64,000 nucleotides of DNA. It comes from Holothuria scabra (taxonomy: Eukaryota > Echinodermata > Holothuroidea > Aspidochirotida > Holothuriidae). Positions within the stretch are counted from its first letter, which is position 1, and every line of letters begins with the position of its first letter. Shown in pieces: positions 13,475-25,765 of this stretch. The notes under the pieces were generated by a model. The model did no database searches, had not been told where the DNA came from, and worked only from the letters and a program-made list of their open reading frames with translations. The position numbers and the translations under genes were made by a program. The stretch is taken from contig CM074187.1 in the NCBI GenBank assembly GCA_037179385.1, positions 2,170,001 through 2,234,000 of the forward strand, given 5' to 3'.

Positions 13475-13580
13475 ACATTCATGTACTAACTGCTTACGAT
13501 CATGTACTGATTTCATACGTTCATGTACTGTTTGCTTACAATCATGTACTGATTTCATACGATCATGTACTAAATGTCAG
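13475..13580 (+). repeat. 21-bp minisatellite block
   Basis: CATGTACT recurs at 13480, 13501, 13522 and 13543, and CATGTACT again at 13564, exactly 21 bp apart. Units alternate between TACGATCATGTACTGATTTCA-like and TACGTTCATGTACTG-like forms. Because 21 is a multiple of three, two overlapping frames stay open through the array and encode seven-residue periodic peptides. I take this as a by-product of the repeat rather than a gene. Confidence 0.85.
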
Positions 13581-13599
13581 TACAGACATACACAGCCAT

Positions 13600-13720
13600 A
13601 ATTAATTACTATTTACGCAGTGACAGGAATACATTCCATACCTGCTGTGAATGTTAACCAATGGTGATGTTGCAACCGCAAACAGGTCTGAACGTACCGA
13701 CAGAAGGCCTAGGCCTATGC
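13600..13720 (+). repeat. Family L continuation, inverted relative to 51590-51700
   Basis: The block GCAGTGACAGGAATA.ATTCC and CATACCTGCTG..AATGTTA matches the reverse complement of 51640-51690. Together with 12478-12761 this indicates a larger element, about 1.2 kb here, present in opposite orientation near 51.4-52.2 kb. Confidence 0.5.
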
Positions 13721-15267
13721 ATTGTATATCAAACAAACTTGAAAGTGATGTGAAACCCATGAAATGCTGGTCACTTGGGAGGTATGGCATCAGTTGGATG
13801 CATACTATGTATACTGCATGCATGGTTCAGTGCAGGTAACATCAGTTGTAACACATGGTACTCATTGGCTTGGATGTGGCCAAGTTACAGCTTATAGAAC
13901 AGAATTTCAATGCACGTGTGGTATATATGGCTGTATCTCTTCGATTAAAGAGACAGATAACCGAGGAAAAGGATTTAGGAGCCAAATTGGAGGTTATCGA
14001 AGCTTTGAAAGACTCTTAGATTCTGAGGTTAACTTTGGGGCTGACAAAGAAAAGACAACAAGTAGGTCTAGGTATATCCACCAGCCATGCGCAAAAACAT
14101 GTTACAGAGAAAACATACGCTATTTGCCATTTGGCTTTCCAATGGGTGGTTTTGCAGCATGATAGTTAGATGAAATTTAACGACACATCAACACAAATGT
14201 GTTATATAGTGTCATTCAACTTGATTAAAAGTTCCAAGTTAACATTGATTTTCAAGTATGGTTCAAGTTTGGTTTCCCTTTAGTCACCTCTGCGACAAGT
14301 AGGAAATGCTGTTGGCATATTCTACAACCCCCAGTCCAGAGGGGGCTGCAGCATGATAGGTACATAAGGATAAGCCTCTGCATTACTGCATGTTATGAAA
14401 AATGAAGTTGTAAACAACTGTTCATAGTGGAAGTTTCAAGTACAGACACATATTATGTGCAAGCTGTACATAAAATGTAACTCACTGTCATTCTGCTTGG
14501 CTAGTCATCAGAATCATAAATCTGGGAACCTCTGGATGCCCATGTATGACTTGATAAGTATAGCATGTTATATCATGGCCTACAAAGCTTTTTCAGGTGA
14601 TTTATTGTTAACCATTTTGATCTCAGTGTCTTACTTTTCGGGATCTTAGTAACATTAAGAGATAATGTTTCATGGCAAATCTGGTTTTTAAAGCTAAATT
14701 ATTCTTCAGGAAGGCGTGGGAATGCATCAAGTGGGAGGCAAAATTTAAATATGTACTGTATAAGCTAAATTTTTTTGCCAGTGTCTAGTTTCACCCTTGG
14801 GTTTATGGTGTCACATGATGTAATTCGTTCTAGAAATGTATGACTGTTTTAACAAGTGAAAGGAAATAAGGCCAATTGTCTTTTCCTTTTTAAGATCAGA
14901 AAAGGGGGAGTTACGAAGAGCTGATGTATGCATTCTGCTGAAAATTATTCATTCTATTTACATTAGCAACATTCTGGAAATACTATTAAGTAAGAATTTG
15001 ATGTCAGAGCCACTTTTGACTTAAATCTGGCATGCCAAGCTTTCAGTTTATGATGAATACTGTATGTCTGTTTGTGTATGTATGTGTATGTATGTGTGTG
15101 TGTGTGTAGGTCTGGTCATGAAGCTAATTAAAAACTAGGTACTATAGCTATAAGTTCTAGGTTTTATATTCAATTTATAGATTGTATTATATTATAATAT
15201 ATTACTTTAGAAGTCGTTCTTTTTTACGAGACTTGCACCTACGTAGAAGACCTATCACTTTAATAGT
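13721..15267. other. No gene supported
   Basis: A 132-codon open frame at 13764-14162 overlaps repeat-derived sequence and has no recognisable domain, so it is not called. GCATATTCTACAA at about 14316 and at 6595 hint at another old repeat pair. A (TG)n-type microsatellite with TATG interruptions lies at 15062-15108. Confidence 0.45.
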
Positions 15268-15640
15268 TTAAAGGGGTTCATTGAGTTGATATCAATAACT
15301 CAATGAAAGTGTTAAAGGGTCACTACCACATGACAATGCTTATAGTTAGCACAATGAAACAAGTTTTGTATCCAGTAGCTACAGAAAAGTTAAGTTGTTA
15401 TTTGTTGTCCTGACTTGTAACAGTTTTGTGCATAATCTGTAAAAGTGTATGGTCACAAATATTTGAAAACCAAATTAAACTTTTAAGTACTCACTCATTA
15501 AACAGATATCTTTTTGTTTGGTATGAGGATTGTCTAAGTTTTACCATGTTTGTCATTGGGATGTGAAGAAAACTTTACAGGTTTAAAAAAAGTTGTTGAA
15601 TCTCATGAACCAACTGAATGAGCTGCTTTAAAGGAACCAC
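15268..15640 (+). repeat. Dispersed repeat family H, copy 2
   Basis: Direct-orientation homologue of 1262-1640 (see that entry for the shared landmarks), more diverged in its 3' half. It opens with TTTAAAGGGGTTCATTGAG and a palindromic TTGATATCAA. Confidence 0.7.
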
Positions 15641-16115
15641 AAATTTCTTTCACAATGGTAAAGTAACATATTCCTCAAATAGGTGAGGGGAAAACCTGTT
15701 TTATAAAAATAGTTTTATCACATGGTTCATTGATCATTCACTGTAACAGAAGATATTGCAATGGGAAGTGAAGGGAGTATAGTAGGAACAATGCTACGCT
15801 GAATCGATCCCCTGCCGGATGTGAAAGTGTTAGATATCTGTGGTCATATAGCCAACCGGATTTAAAGATGTATTATTAATTATCCAACAAATCACTAGCT
15901 AGATTAAAACATTGGGCTACTCACAAGCTACTGCAAGGTAAAGTGTAACCAACACTACATAATTACTGTACCCATACATGTGATATTGTTTGCTGTTCAT
16001 TCTGGTAAGTGATTTTCCAAACTGTCATTTACTCATTTCAATAAAGAAGGAAATAATTAAAACCATATCCCATAACGGTTACAAACAGCCATCCCAAATT
16101 CATTTCCAAACAATT

Positions 16116-16450
16116 AATATAATAATAATAATAACATTTTTTTATATAGTGCGTAAAAATGTTAAAAACATCTCAAGACGCTGTATAGAGAAGAAAAGAT
16201 ACAAACAATTACAAAGAAAAGGCTAATTTAAAGAGGTGGTACTTAAGACGGGTTTTAAAGGTGTTTAGAGTAGAAGGAAACCAAATATGTTCAGGAATAT
16301 TGTTCCAGAGAAGGGGCGCAGTAATTGAGAAGGCCCTTAGGCGGTAAGTACTGGTTCTAGAGGAAGGAGTTTTCAAAAGACTTTGGGAGCATGAACGCAG
16401 TAACCTAAGTAGGTAGAATTAAGAATTTTGAAGGTGAGGATTAAAAATTA
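16116..16450 (+). repeat. TAA-microsatellite-led dispersed repeat
   Basis: An ATAATAATAATA tract is followed by TTATATAGTGCG, CTGTATAGAG, a GGTTTTAAAGGTGTTTAGAG block, TTGTTCCAGAGAAGGGGCG, and AATTGAGAAGGCCC. This order of blocks is a familiar dispersed repeat in invertebrate genomes. The parental element is not known to me. Partial relatives lie at 10958-11093 and 18100-18300. Confidence 0.55.
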
Positions 16451-16574
16451 ATCTTGCAAAGCCGGTATTTACCATACTGGACCGACCTTTCATGAGCTTT
16501 TATAACTTAAGTATTATATGTTTAACATAAATTTTGGAGTTCCATCAGCATAATGTATAAATTCACTGTGTAGG

Positions 16575-16728
16575 CATATGAGGCGGGGATGCAAGGGGCA
16601 CTCACCCTGCCAAATTGGGCAGAAGCAGTTGGTCTATTCAGGCAAAAAACATGATAAACAGTGACATTATTCGGGCAAAAAAAGCTATTGCCCCCCCCCA
16701 TAGAAAATTACCCCTGTAATCCTATGAT
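16575..16728 (+). repeat. MITE-like family E, copy 1
   Basis: Matches 31939-32098: AGGCGGGG, GGGGCACTC.CCCT, CC.AATTGGG, ACATGATAAACAGTGACATT, and TAGAAAATTACCC. The ends are imperfect inverted repeats of a CATAG..TAC.AGG type, clearer in the other copy. Confidence 0.65.
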
Positions 16729-17320
16729 TCACTGTGCATACATTACATACATCTGTAATGTGCATTAAATCCCATCTCTTCCGGGCTACCTAGCTTTGGT
16801 ATTATGTTTACTACCACCAGTATAGCCATTTTGGCTCTCGAACATCATGTGAACCTCAAGAAGTTTGGCATGTTAGTTGTAACAAAGTTTCAGGTGATGA
16901 AGTTTGCTATTCATACTGTGCATTTGAGTGCAAATACTCTTTCTTCTCAGGAAGTCTAAAATCAATCCTGATCAAACTGTGCACAGCTTATAGAACATTC
17001 AAGACACACTCCATTTTACTTCAAATAAGCTTGAAATTATTGTTTCGGTCTCCTGGGGTTCTCTGTCTGTGCAGGAGCTACCACATAGTTGGATGGTTAG
17101 TACTACCATGGCTCATTCCCTAAAAATAACAAAATAAAACCACCTGTGGTAAATCATTTCAATGACATTGGAAGAACACCACAGCGAATTTTATTGCTTT
17201 TGGATTATTAGTTACCTGGTTTGCTGTTTTGCTGGCGGAGGTATCCTGCCAGGCGCTGCCCTTGCATACACCTACATATGTTTTTCGTTTTTTCTCTCCC
17301 CTTTATCAGCATTGTAACAT

Positions 17321-17549
17321 TTAAAGGGCAAGAACTTGCCCCAAACATTTTTGAAGCAGCATGTAAATCTCACAATTTTCTTCTTTTTTCTCTTGAAAGT
17401 ATTTTTCATAATATTTTAGGACTTCAGTATTGCATGTACAAGGTGAACCATGCAGTTGTGTTTCCAGCAAATTGCAAAATTGAGGGGAAAAAATATTGTC
17501 CCATGATTCCTCACGGTTAATCATGGGGCGTACTGCATTTTCCCTTTAA
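17321..17549. mobile_element. TTAA-flanked MITE family G, copy 1
   Basis: Starts TTAAAGGGCAAGAACTTGCC and ends with TTTTCCCTTTAA, so the unit is bounded by TTAA. The interior (TTTTTCATAATATTTTAGGA, TTCAGTATTGCATGTA.AAGGT) matches 31359-31616. TTAA duplications occur in the Kolobok and piggyBac superfamilies; which one applies is not decided. Confidence 0.65.
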
Positions 17550-17698
17550 CCCCAGTTGAGGATAAATTTATAGAACATGAATGGGTGCTTTGTTTGAAAA
17601 AATTTCATATCAGAACTCCCTAATAGTTTCAAACTCCATGGAAATGTCCATGGGGAAAGTAATTTACACATCTATTTCATGCCTACTTAACTGATCTA

Positions 17699-18003
17699 TT
17701 AAAGGACCAGTTCTCTCACCCCAAACAGTACCAATTCTCCCAACCGTCTTACTTAAACCTCTCCCACAATTGTCTGAAATTCATCCTCATCCAGATACAA
17801 TCTCAGTTTATTGCTTCTAGGTGAGTATAGAAAAACTCAATTTATATAATCTAAACACTCTCAGTACCATCCACGCTGTGTAATATTAGCTTTGGTACTC
17901 TGCATTGTATGAATTAGCTGTCAATCAAAGAGCTGAGCCAATTGAGAATTTCGGTACCCGGGTTCCAAAATTGCAGTTTGGGGTGAGAGGTTTGGCCCTT
18001 TAA
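17699..18003. mobile_element. TTAA-flanked MITE family M, copy 1
   Basis: 305 bp. Ends are TTAAAGGACCAGTTCTCTCA and GTGAGAGGTTTGGCCCTTTAA minus one base, complementary over about 28 bp including a shared CTCTCACCCCAAAC core. It is about 90% similar by eye to 49541-49845, with a diverged inverted relative at 59000-59205. Non-autonomous. Confidence 0.8.
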
Positions 18004-18099
18004 AAAAATAATTCCCATGACAACAGATTGAGATCCTACTGCAGAGCTATGAGGTACATATCATAGCAACATTACTGTGGGATTCAGAATAATTATAAT

Positions 18100-18300
18100 A
18101 AAATAATAAAAATGCTATTTATAAAGCGCTTTTCAAAAACACTCAAAGCACTGTAGAAAGAAAGGGTTAAAACAAAGTACAAAAAGCACCAAAATTACGC
18201 AGATAAAATCAAAACTTAAAACACAGAAAAGAACGAAAGCTAAAATACAAAAATGGTGATCAGTTTACACAATTAAAAAAATAAGTTTTCAAATTCTTTT
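18100..18300 (+). repeat. TAA-microsatellite-led dispersed repeat, second copy
   Basis: An ATAATAAAATAATAAAAATG tract leads into TTTATAAAGCGCTTTTCAAA and CACTCAAAGCACTGTAGA. It then runs into A-rich sequence. Related to 16116-16450. Confidence 0.5.
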
Positions 18301-19755
18301 TAAAATGATTAAAATTAGTTAAAGAAGGCAAATTAGCAGAGAATGTTGCCAGAAACTTATTCTCTGGCAGATTTGGTTGTTTTTCAAGTTGTCAGTCATA
18401 GCTAGACTTTAACGGCATGTTGATTATGATATTTAGGCTATAATCTAACTGTTTCACAGTGAAAATAAATTGCAGACTAAGCCCCAATCGTCATGAATTT
18501 AATTTTTTTAATATTACAAATATTTTCACATGCATCAAAGAGAGCCATATTATACATAAAGTATGGTTCCAGTGTACACTGATTCAAACTGAGGTGGCTA
18601 CACTTGTCCTTTAAGTGCTTCTCATCAAAGCCATGTGAAGCCTAAACCGTACTAAAATTATTAGGCTGGCATTTTCCCTGTAAGAACTCTCTTCATTGTA
18701 TACTAGACCATTCTAATCATGCACTTCAAACAAACATATGGAATATCCAATAGGCAAATTTCTAATTTGTAGGAAAAGAAATTGATTCTGTTTAATTTAT
18801 GACCATTACATAGAAGTATAAATGAAACATCCCAGATTGATCTTGAGCAGACTGTTTGAATATTCATTGATTTATGACTTCATGGTGCATGGGTGTTTTA
18901 ATGTGACAGATCTGTGCTGCCAATGCTTAGTATATATGATGATGAATATAATTTGCATCCAAATCAATCAAACTATGATACTACTTATTACTTGCAAACA
19001 TCAAATCCTGGATGTACTGTAACCATCTTCAAAAGCAAGTACTCTAAGGGCAAAGGTAGTCACTGGAGATGTTTTTAATAACTAATTGCTCTTCATCTCA
19101 CAAACTTCCTTGGATTTCTAGCTCTTTATGATATTTCAGGACATAATTTGCATATTCAAAGTAAATCAATCAGTTATTCACCTCTAATTTAACAATAGAG
19201 ACAAAATATTTTAGCATTATTTTCAAGAACCATTCATGAATTATAGGGTACACTTCTCTACTAATCCAAACTGTGGTGACTACATTTTCCCTTTAATAAA
19301 ACTTGTGCAACTCTCTTCTTGAGAAATTCACATTAAATTGGGAAACAGTAATAATAAAAGAAGATAAAGGAAGAAGATGATGCCACTGTTTAATGTACTG
19401 TAACAAACCAGAATGTTTCATATAATTCACTTTTCATGTATTCACATGGCTTTTATCAGAACCCACTAAGTTATCTAATGTCCCTTGACCCTTTCTTTGC
19501 ACTTGCTTCTTAAGCAGCAGACCAAGAGAATGTCATGTTCTCTTGTTAAATGAGAAGTTTTTTGTTATAACTTAGTTTGAAGTGGCATTTATAGCATGCT
19601 GAACTTCCAGATCATTTTACCTGGATCTTTTCATTTTAACCTTGACAAGCTTGATGAGATAATAAAAATGGAACCTTTCTTCACTCATTATCCTATTACA
19701 GCTGCTCTACTTCTGAAAAGTAAGGGTATAATAATTGTAGCTAGAATATGTATCT
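18301..19755. other. No gene supported
   Basis: AT-rich sequence with scattered short open frames and no splice-bounded coding exon. It immediately precedes the target duplication of the large element at 19762. Confidence 0.45.
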
Positions 19756-19761
19756 AGGTGT

Positions 19762-20340
19762 TACGGAGCTTTTAAGGTGTCATGCAGATGTTGAGATATT
19801 ATGTGACTTTCTCGACCTTTTGTCAGTAAAATATTTAGATATTGACATCCGAGATCTTTTTATATTAATATTTTAGCATAAAATATTGAAATATTACATT
19901 ACATGATCTCAATATTTTAATATCTTCACTGAAAGATATTAAGATGTTAACATGCAGGATCTCAATATTTTAATATCTTCACTGAAGTATATTAAGATAT
20001 TGACATCTGAGATCGTTTTATCTCAATATTTTAGCGTAAATTATTGAAATATTGCATTACAGGATCTCAATACCTTAATGTCTTAACTGAAACATAATAA
20101 GATATTGACATCCGAGAACTTTTTTATCCCAATATTTTAGCGTAAAATATTGAAATATTACATTGCAGAACCTCAATATCTCAATATCTTTACTGAAAGA
20201 TATTAAGATATTGACATCCGAGATCTTTTCATCTCAATATTTTAGCGTAAAATATTGAAATATTACATTACAGCATCTCAATATCTTAATATCTTCACTG
20301 AGAGATATTAAGATATTGACATCCAACATCATTATTTTAG
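19762..20340 (+). repeat. Left arm of the 8.4-kb element
   Basis: After a unique outer ~90 bp, the arm repeats a module of about 105 bp. Landmark GACATC(C/T) follows ATATTAAGATATT at 20002, 20107, 20213 and 20318; the first interval, from 19844, is 158 bp. Each module combines two near-palindromes: CAATATCTTAATATCTT..AAGATATTAAGATATTG and CAATATTTTAGCG..AAAATATTG. The arms could form extensive hairpins. Confidence 0.85.
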
Positions 20341-20559
20341 CGTCTTTCAAGATATCCCAAAACGCGTCCAACTCTTGTTTGCAAGTTGGTGTTAATATAA
20401 ACCAGAGAACTTCAAAATTTTAAATCTCAGTATTCCTTCATCCTGCTCTCATTATTTTTAACTATAAAAGTGTTAAAAAGAGAGACCTTTCTCAAGAACA
20501 ATTATTGATGGGAGAACATTACATAGTAAACGCTTTCCAACAATCATCTGATCAGAGGC

Positions 20560-21110
20560 GTATAGAATCATTTGGGTTTGAGAGGATCAGTGGCAGTTCC
20601 AAGGGGGTACGCCGGGTGCAGCCGCAGGGGGAACGCCCCTCCGTCAGAGCCTTTGCCCCATAGTTGGCCCCACTCTCAGCTCCTGAACTATACCCAGAGA
20701 TATGCTAAACCGTCAGAGCTTCCGAGGCTGCGCCCACGGACCCAATCAAGGGCCATATGGCGGGACTTTGGACACAACCCGTTAAAACTCGAGCTTTGCA
20801 CTCGATTTAGCGTTACGCACAAAATATTGTCCCCCCCCCCAACACATTCCTTTTTCGTCCATTTCTTCCCTCACTTCCAAAACCCTAGTGGAGCCGCTAA
20901 AATGGGCAACTGCATTTGTTGCTCAAATTTCTTAGCCTTTTCAGAAGACTTTTTACCTTGTTTTTGTACTGATTCTACGGAATTTTGGTTTGCCAAAAAA
21001 TGTGGGGACAGTCCCACTGCCCATTTTCATACGCGTGTACCAACAATCCCTCGGAGTTATTTATATTCAGATTTTAGGCCAACTTTGTGAAGAATTTTCC
21101 TCTCATTTCA
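20560..21110 (+). repeat. GC-rich nested insertion inside the large element
   Basis: A block markedly richer in G+C and CpG than its surroundings. It starts near GATCAGTGGCAGTTCC and contains CCGGGTGCAGCCGCAGGG and a C10 tract at 20831-20840. A 172-codon open frame (20572-21090) is Pro/Ser-rich, low in motif content and matches no family I know. I treat it as a repeat by-product. Confidence 0.4.
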
Positions 21111-21473
21111 AGCTATATGAAGTGGTCTTAGTTTGTTCAATCCATTCACTTCATAAATCATTTTGATTTAGCTTTGTACTTCTATAATTAGACATATCGA
21201 AAAGTAGGAGTTTGGAGCTAGTTCGGTTTCAATGAAATTGCACCAATTATCTTTCAGTATGCTTATCAAGGTCCTGCGGTAGAGTGGATAGTAGGAATTG
21301 ACATTTTGAAAGTAAGGTGGGGTTTTCACCAAAGATCACTCTAAAGGTATTCACATCTAAACTTACCTTCAAAGTTTCACAAGAAAGTTAGATCTAAATT
21401 TGATCTAAATTGTTACTTTTGTCTGAAACCCAATTTTAGAGATATTTGTGCCTGCTTAGCATAGTCATGTGAC

Positions 21474-21735
21474 CAGTGGCGCCGCCAGACTTTTCGAAGT
21501 GGGAGAGGCACTGGGGGGAAAGCTGTCCGCCGGAGGGTCACAACAAAATGAAGAGTTGGGCGTCACCGAAGGCTTAGCCACTTAGTGACGAGCAGCACTT
21601 CCAGGTGTAGGCGTTAAACCCCAGAGGCCCACTGTAGGGCCCCTACTGGGGTCCAGGGACAACACTTTATTGTGGGTCCAGGAGTGCAGTCCATGCGGAG
21701 GCTCTGGGGTATTTGCAAAAATGTGACCATTAGAA
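21474..21735 (+). repeat. MITE remnant beginning CAGTGGCGCCGCC
   Basis: Begins CAGTGGCGCCGCCAGACTTT, resembling other CAGTGGCG-initiated inserts in this window (23825, 63945). The right end is not clear. Confidence 0.4.
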
Positions 21736-22084
21736 TAAAACATTTGACAATCTCCAAAATGTCATTGCAGCGCACTAAAACGGGCCACATAAATTGACAT
21801 CAGAACTGACCATTGTGTTAGCCTTACTCGCACAAATTGTTTTACGATGGGGGTAGGGGGGTATGAATGGGGACAGCGACTCATGTTAACGTTTGAACTG
21901 AGTTTAAAAATAAACCCACTCTTGCTGCAATAATAGTTATTGATGTTTGATCGCCTTTTTAAATAGTGCCTGTTTACATGTAGCTTCTGTGAATAATTCA
22001 TTGGTTCCATAGAAACTGGTCAGTTACAGACTATTACAAGGCACAATGAAAAGCAACACAAATGTCAAGGTGTAACCATAGTAA

Positions 22085-23600
22085 CACAAATTTATGGATG
22101 TGGCGGGACGGAATGGTAACTTTCATGGTAACATGTGACTAATATTTAATTATTATCAAAAGTAGAGAGATATAAAGGAAAACTAAAATTGATTATTCTT
22201 CTTTTTTCTGAAAACAATCACATAAATCACATTTCGTTTGAAGGAGCTATGCAAATTTTTCAAAAGTGTGTCACTGTGGTGGGACGGAACCTAGTGGAGC
22301 CTGTTCATTATGTATGGGTTCCAAAGACACCCCCTAAGCTTTTCATGAAACTTCCTCAGAACTTTACATTACAGACAAAACCAACGCATGGAAACTTTCA
22401 GTTCCACACCTTGACCTGTTTAATAGTTATGGTCCTTTTAAAAAGTATTGCGCAATATGGTGTTTTTTCAGGTGAGAGCTGCCATTGCCATTTTCCATGA
22501 TTTTGCAGGCCCAATACAATTAGGAACAAGAAAAAAGCTGAAAATTTATATGTCTAGTGATTTATAGCCATATTGACAGTATTTGATGTAAAAACAGAAG
22601 TGAAGACCATAATTCTGAAAATGCAGATCTCCAAAAAAGCAGTTTTACTTTCCGAAAGTTTTTTTTTTCAAGTTTTGGGCCCATGTGGGCCCTAGACCAA
22701 GTGGTCCAAGGCCCTAATAATTCTGCTCAGCATTATTTGGTTACAGGGTGATAAGCAGTGGGCAAGCATTCCCTAAAAAAACGTTCTTCAAAGACTGAGT
22801 TGATAGGGTCCGAAATTGGTCCCATTGGAAATGTGGGGAAAATGGGCCTCGAACAAAAAGAATGTTGACCATGTTACTTTTTCAGTGGGGGAAAGATATA
22901 CATTTACTCTTTATATTTTCAAGAAGCAAGGTAGGTTTTAAATCTTCTTCATAGTTAGCAGAGAGGAAGAAGGGGCATAATATACATACAAGTTAGAAAG
23001 AAGCTCGACAAAAACCATGGGGGATCATATTTGAGGGCCCACAAATTTTGGAACTATACATGATGTACCTTCAAAACTAAGGTGGAGAAATATGCCATGT
23101 TTTTTACAAAAGCTTTCAAAAACATTACTCTGGCAGTTACAGTCAAGTTATGAGGAAATCTGTCTGGGCATACTTCTTAAAATTACCTTTAAACTAAAAG
23201 TCCGTCCCAAAACACTTGTTTCCGTCCCGCCACAAAAATGTTGAGCAATCACCATGACTACCCAAAATACCATATTGACTTTTTTTCACACAAAAGTGTA
23301 ACTTGCATTTACAGCTGATACTTTGGAAAGTTTCAATAAATTATTCAACCATTGTACCATTGAAAATAAAGAAAAAAGAAAGTGAAAAATGTGGTGGGAC
23401 GGAACGAGACATTTTCATTTTCATTTTTACTATAGATATTGAAAGTATCTTTAGTACTTTTTCAGTGCAAAGATTGTGCCAACTAAAGCACTTTGACACA
23501 GAAAAAGAAGGGAATTCAAATTCTTTTACGTATGTTGACATGTCCTTTTTCCCTAATCCCACTACATTCTGAATGTGAAATTTGCTTCAATTTGCGTCTT
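22085..23600. other. Interior segment with recurring GTGGYGGGACGGAA motif
   Basis: The 14-mer GTGG(C/T)GGGACGGAA occurs at 22100-22113, 22276-22289 and 23391-23404 on the plus strand. Its complement is at 23220-23233, with a truncated complement at 23201-23208. Nearby open frames (22189-22500, 23303-23572) contain VVGRN and CGGTERD at these sites but no recognised domain. Mixed orientation argues against a coding repeat. Confidence 0.5.
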
Positions 23601-23824
23601 TGAATGACCGCATCTCACTGAATATTCAAGTAATCGCAACTTATTCTTCAGATTTCAAACTTCAGGTTGTAGTCTAAATTACCGTTGGTGAATTGAACCA
23701 AATCGACATCGTCCAAATTTTAGGTTTGGAGATGACCATTTTTTGGCTTTGGCCCAGTATTTGAAAATGACTAAGTGGAAAATGGTGGTACATTTGGGCG
23801 AAAAACTGTCTGTTTACTCATTTA

Positions 23825-24127
23825 CAGGAGTGGCGCCAGGATTTGCCTGACAGAAGGGGGGGGCTGGGTTCCCCGACAGCTGGCTGGGCCGGCTGAGCAC
23901 GAATTTTCTATGACCTTTTTTTGCTTTTTTTGCACTTCAGTTCTTGGTGTCCGACCCCCGTTGGCATACTTGTACTATCCCAGTTTTCAACTTTTTGAGT
24001 TTTATACTTTTTTATTTGTTTTGAAAACAAAAAAATCGAGGTTCCTGCTCACCGACGACACCCATTTTTGGCCCCAACAAGGGGGGAGGCTGTAGGCCCC
24101 TGCCCCCTCCCCCTGGCGCCACCCCTG
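23825..24127. mobile_element. hAT-like MITE with near-perfect 8-bp duplication
   Basis: 303 bp bounded by CAGGAGTGGCGCCAGG and CCTGGCGCCACCCCTG. Flanks are CTCATTTA (23817-23824) and CTCATTAA (24128-24135), a 7/8 match. Lies inside the 8.4-kb element. It is non-coding despite a 106-codon open frame running through it. Confidence 0.8.
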
Positions 24128-24505
24128 CTCATTAAAATTTGGCAGTTTTACTTTATGTTTTTAAACAACAGCGCCATGTGTCCTCTTTTCAGACCCCGAA
24201 ATTACCTCTTATGGTTACCGGTAGTTACCGCTCACATTTGAGTCTCAAAAGAACGGCTTTGTGAGGTAGGGAAGCCCATTTGCCTTTTGGGTGGGGGAGG
24301 GCTGTAGTGACTTGCCCGAAAAATGTAACCAAAATTTTCGTGCGCTCCGCGGGCATTCAACCATTTAATGTACATGAAATTATATAGACATGCATCGGTT
24401 ATTACATCGCAATGATCGCATGTCAATTCCATTCAATCACTTTTGCCGTGTTTTCTATTTTTGTTATTTTGGGAAAGTCCTTACAGCAATAATAATGATA
24501 ATAAT

Positions 24506-24787
24506 CAGTGTCACAACCAGAATTTATCCCACGGGGGTGGGGGGGGGCATGACATAAGTTGTGTAATTGTTGGTCATGGGGGTGAGGACTAATGGGAGGA
24601 AGTTTCCCGCTCTGAAATTTTTTGAAAAAATAGGTGTCCTTACATGCAATCTGGTGCACATTTGCTACCTTTGAAATAAAATTTGTGTTAAAAAATTTGC
24701 GTATTTTAGGTACTAAAAAAGAAAAAAAAACAGTGTTAGTGAGGGAGGGGAATATGACTGAATGGCCACGTCCTTAATACGCCACTG
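24506..24787. mobile_element. Probable hAT-like MITE
   Basis: Begins CAGTGTCACAACCAGAATTT and ends AATACGCCACTG. The flanking octamers ATAATAAT and ATAATTAC agree at 6 of 8, but the left one is microsatellite sequence, so the boundary is tentative. It contains a G10 tract. Confidence 0.5.
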
Positions 24788-25765
24788 ATAATTACAATAT
24801 AAGTTTAACCATTGAAAATACACTGGTGAATTACCGAATATATAGGTGCTGGTGCAATTCAAATCAGAACTTTATTTTCATTGATTAGCTTTAGCTACAA
24901 CATTGCAATTCATTTTTCTTTTAGTAGGTGCCTGAAAAATTCGCTTCATATTGCCCGAATTTTCACAAAAAGTTTTGGTTGGGGGCTGTCAGGAGACAGT
25001 AACGGAAAAAAAATCCGTGACCAGGGGGCATGTTTTTAGGTCGAAGGAAATTGGTAGTTTATTTGTTCGTTTGTAACAGGTTAACAAAAATCAATGTAAG
25101 TCGTATTTTAATGGATACAGGTGTCCCACATTGGATTTCCTGTTGGAACTTGTGTTTATTAGTAAGGACCAGCCCCTAAAAAACCTTCGTGTTATGGTTA
25201 ATCTAAATTATGTTATGCCGCTCAATATTTCTATCAACTATGTGTTAAACTTAAACTTGGGAGCCTTTACTTTAACTTTATCATTTCAATGGCGGATCCA
25301 AGGAGGGTTAGGGTTTTAACCCCCCCCCCCTTGAATTTTTCTTTTTTAAATTAACCTATTTTTGATTTTTTTTTTCATAATTTGCTTTAACAGGCTATCC
25401 CCTTTGGACTCCCAATAACGTCTGGAGAATTATTACCCATTTTCGTAGATTCATGGTTGGTAAACCTTCCAATACTCCAAAGAAAGAGTTTTGACTGGAT
25501 TTTTTAACACAACATTACAGGAATTCTTAGTTTCAATTTCAGTGAGACCTTAGCCTCAAGCTATTGTGTACTCTTTTGTAGGCAGTACCCTTCTATTCTG
25601 CAGGATCAACTCAAATTCTTTGTGTAGACCTACTCTGCTATCGAGCTGATTGTAACTTGAGGGATGAAACCCTTACAACTTGTAGGCTATCATAATTATC
25701 TGTCTCAAATTTCTGCTTCTGAAATTCAAAACAGTGTTGTGAAGGCTTGTGCGGACCTCCAATCC

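Noticed and set aside
13475..13580. CRISPR-like regular repeat
   Set aside because: Period is 21 bp with no distinct spacers, in a eukaryotic intergenic setting; it is a minisatellite.
20572..21090. 172-codon open frame as a gene
   Set aside because: Confined to a GC-rich nested repeat, no recognised motif, Pro/Ser/Cys composition typical of translated GC-rich repeat sequence.
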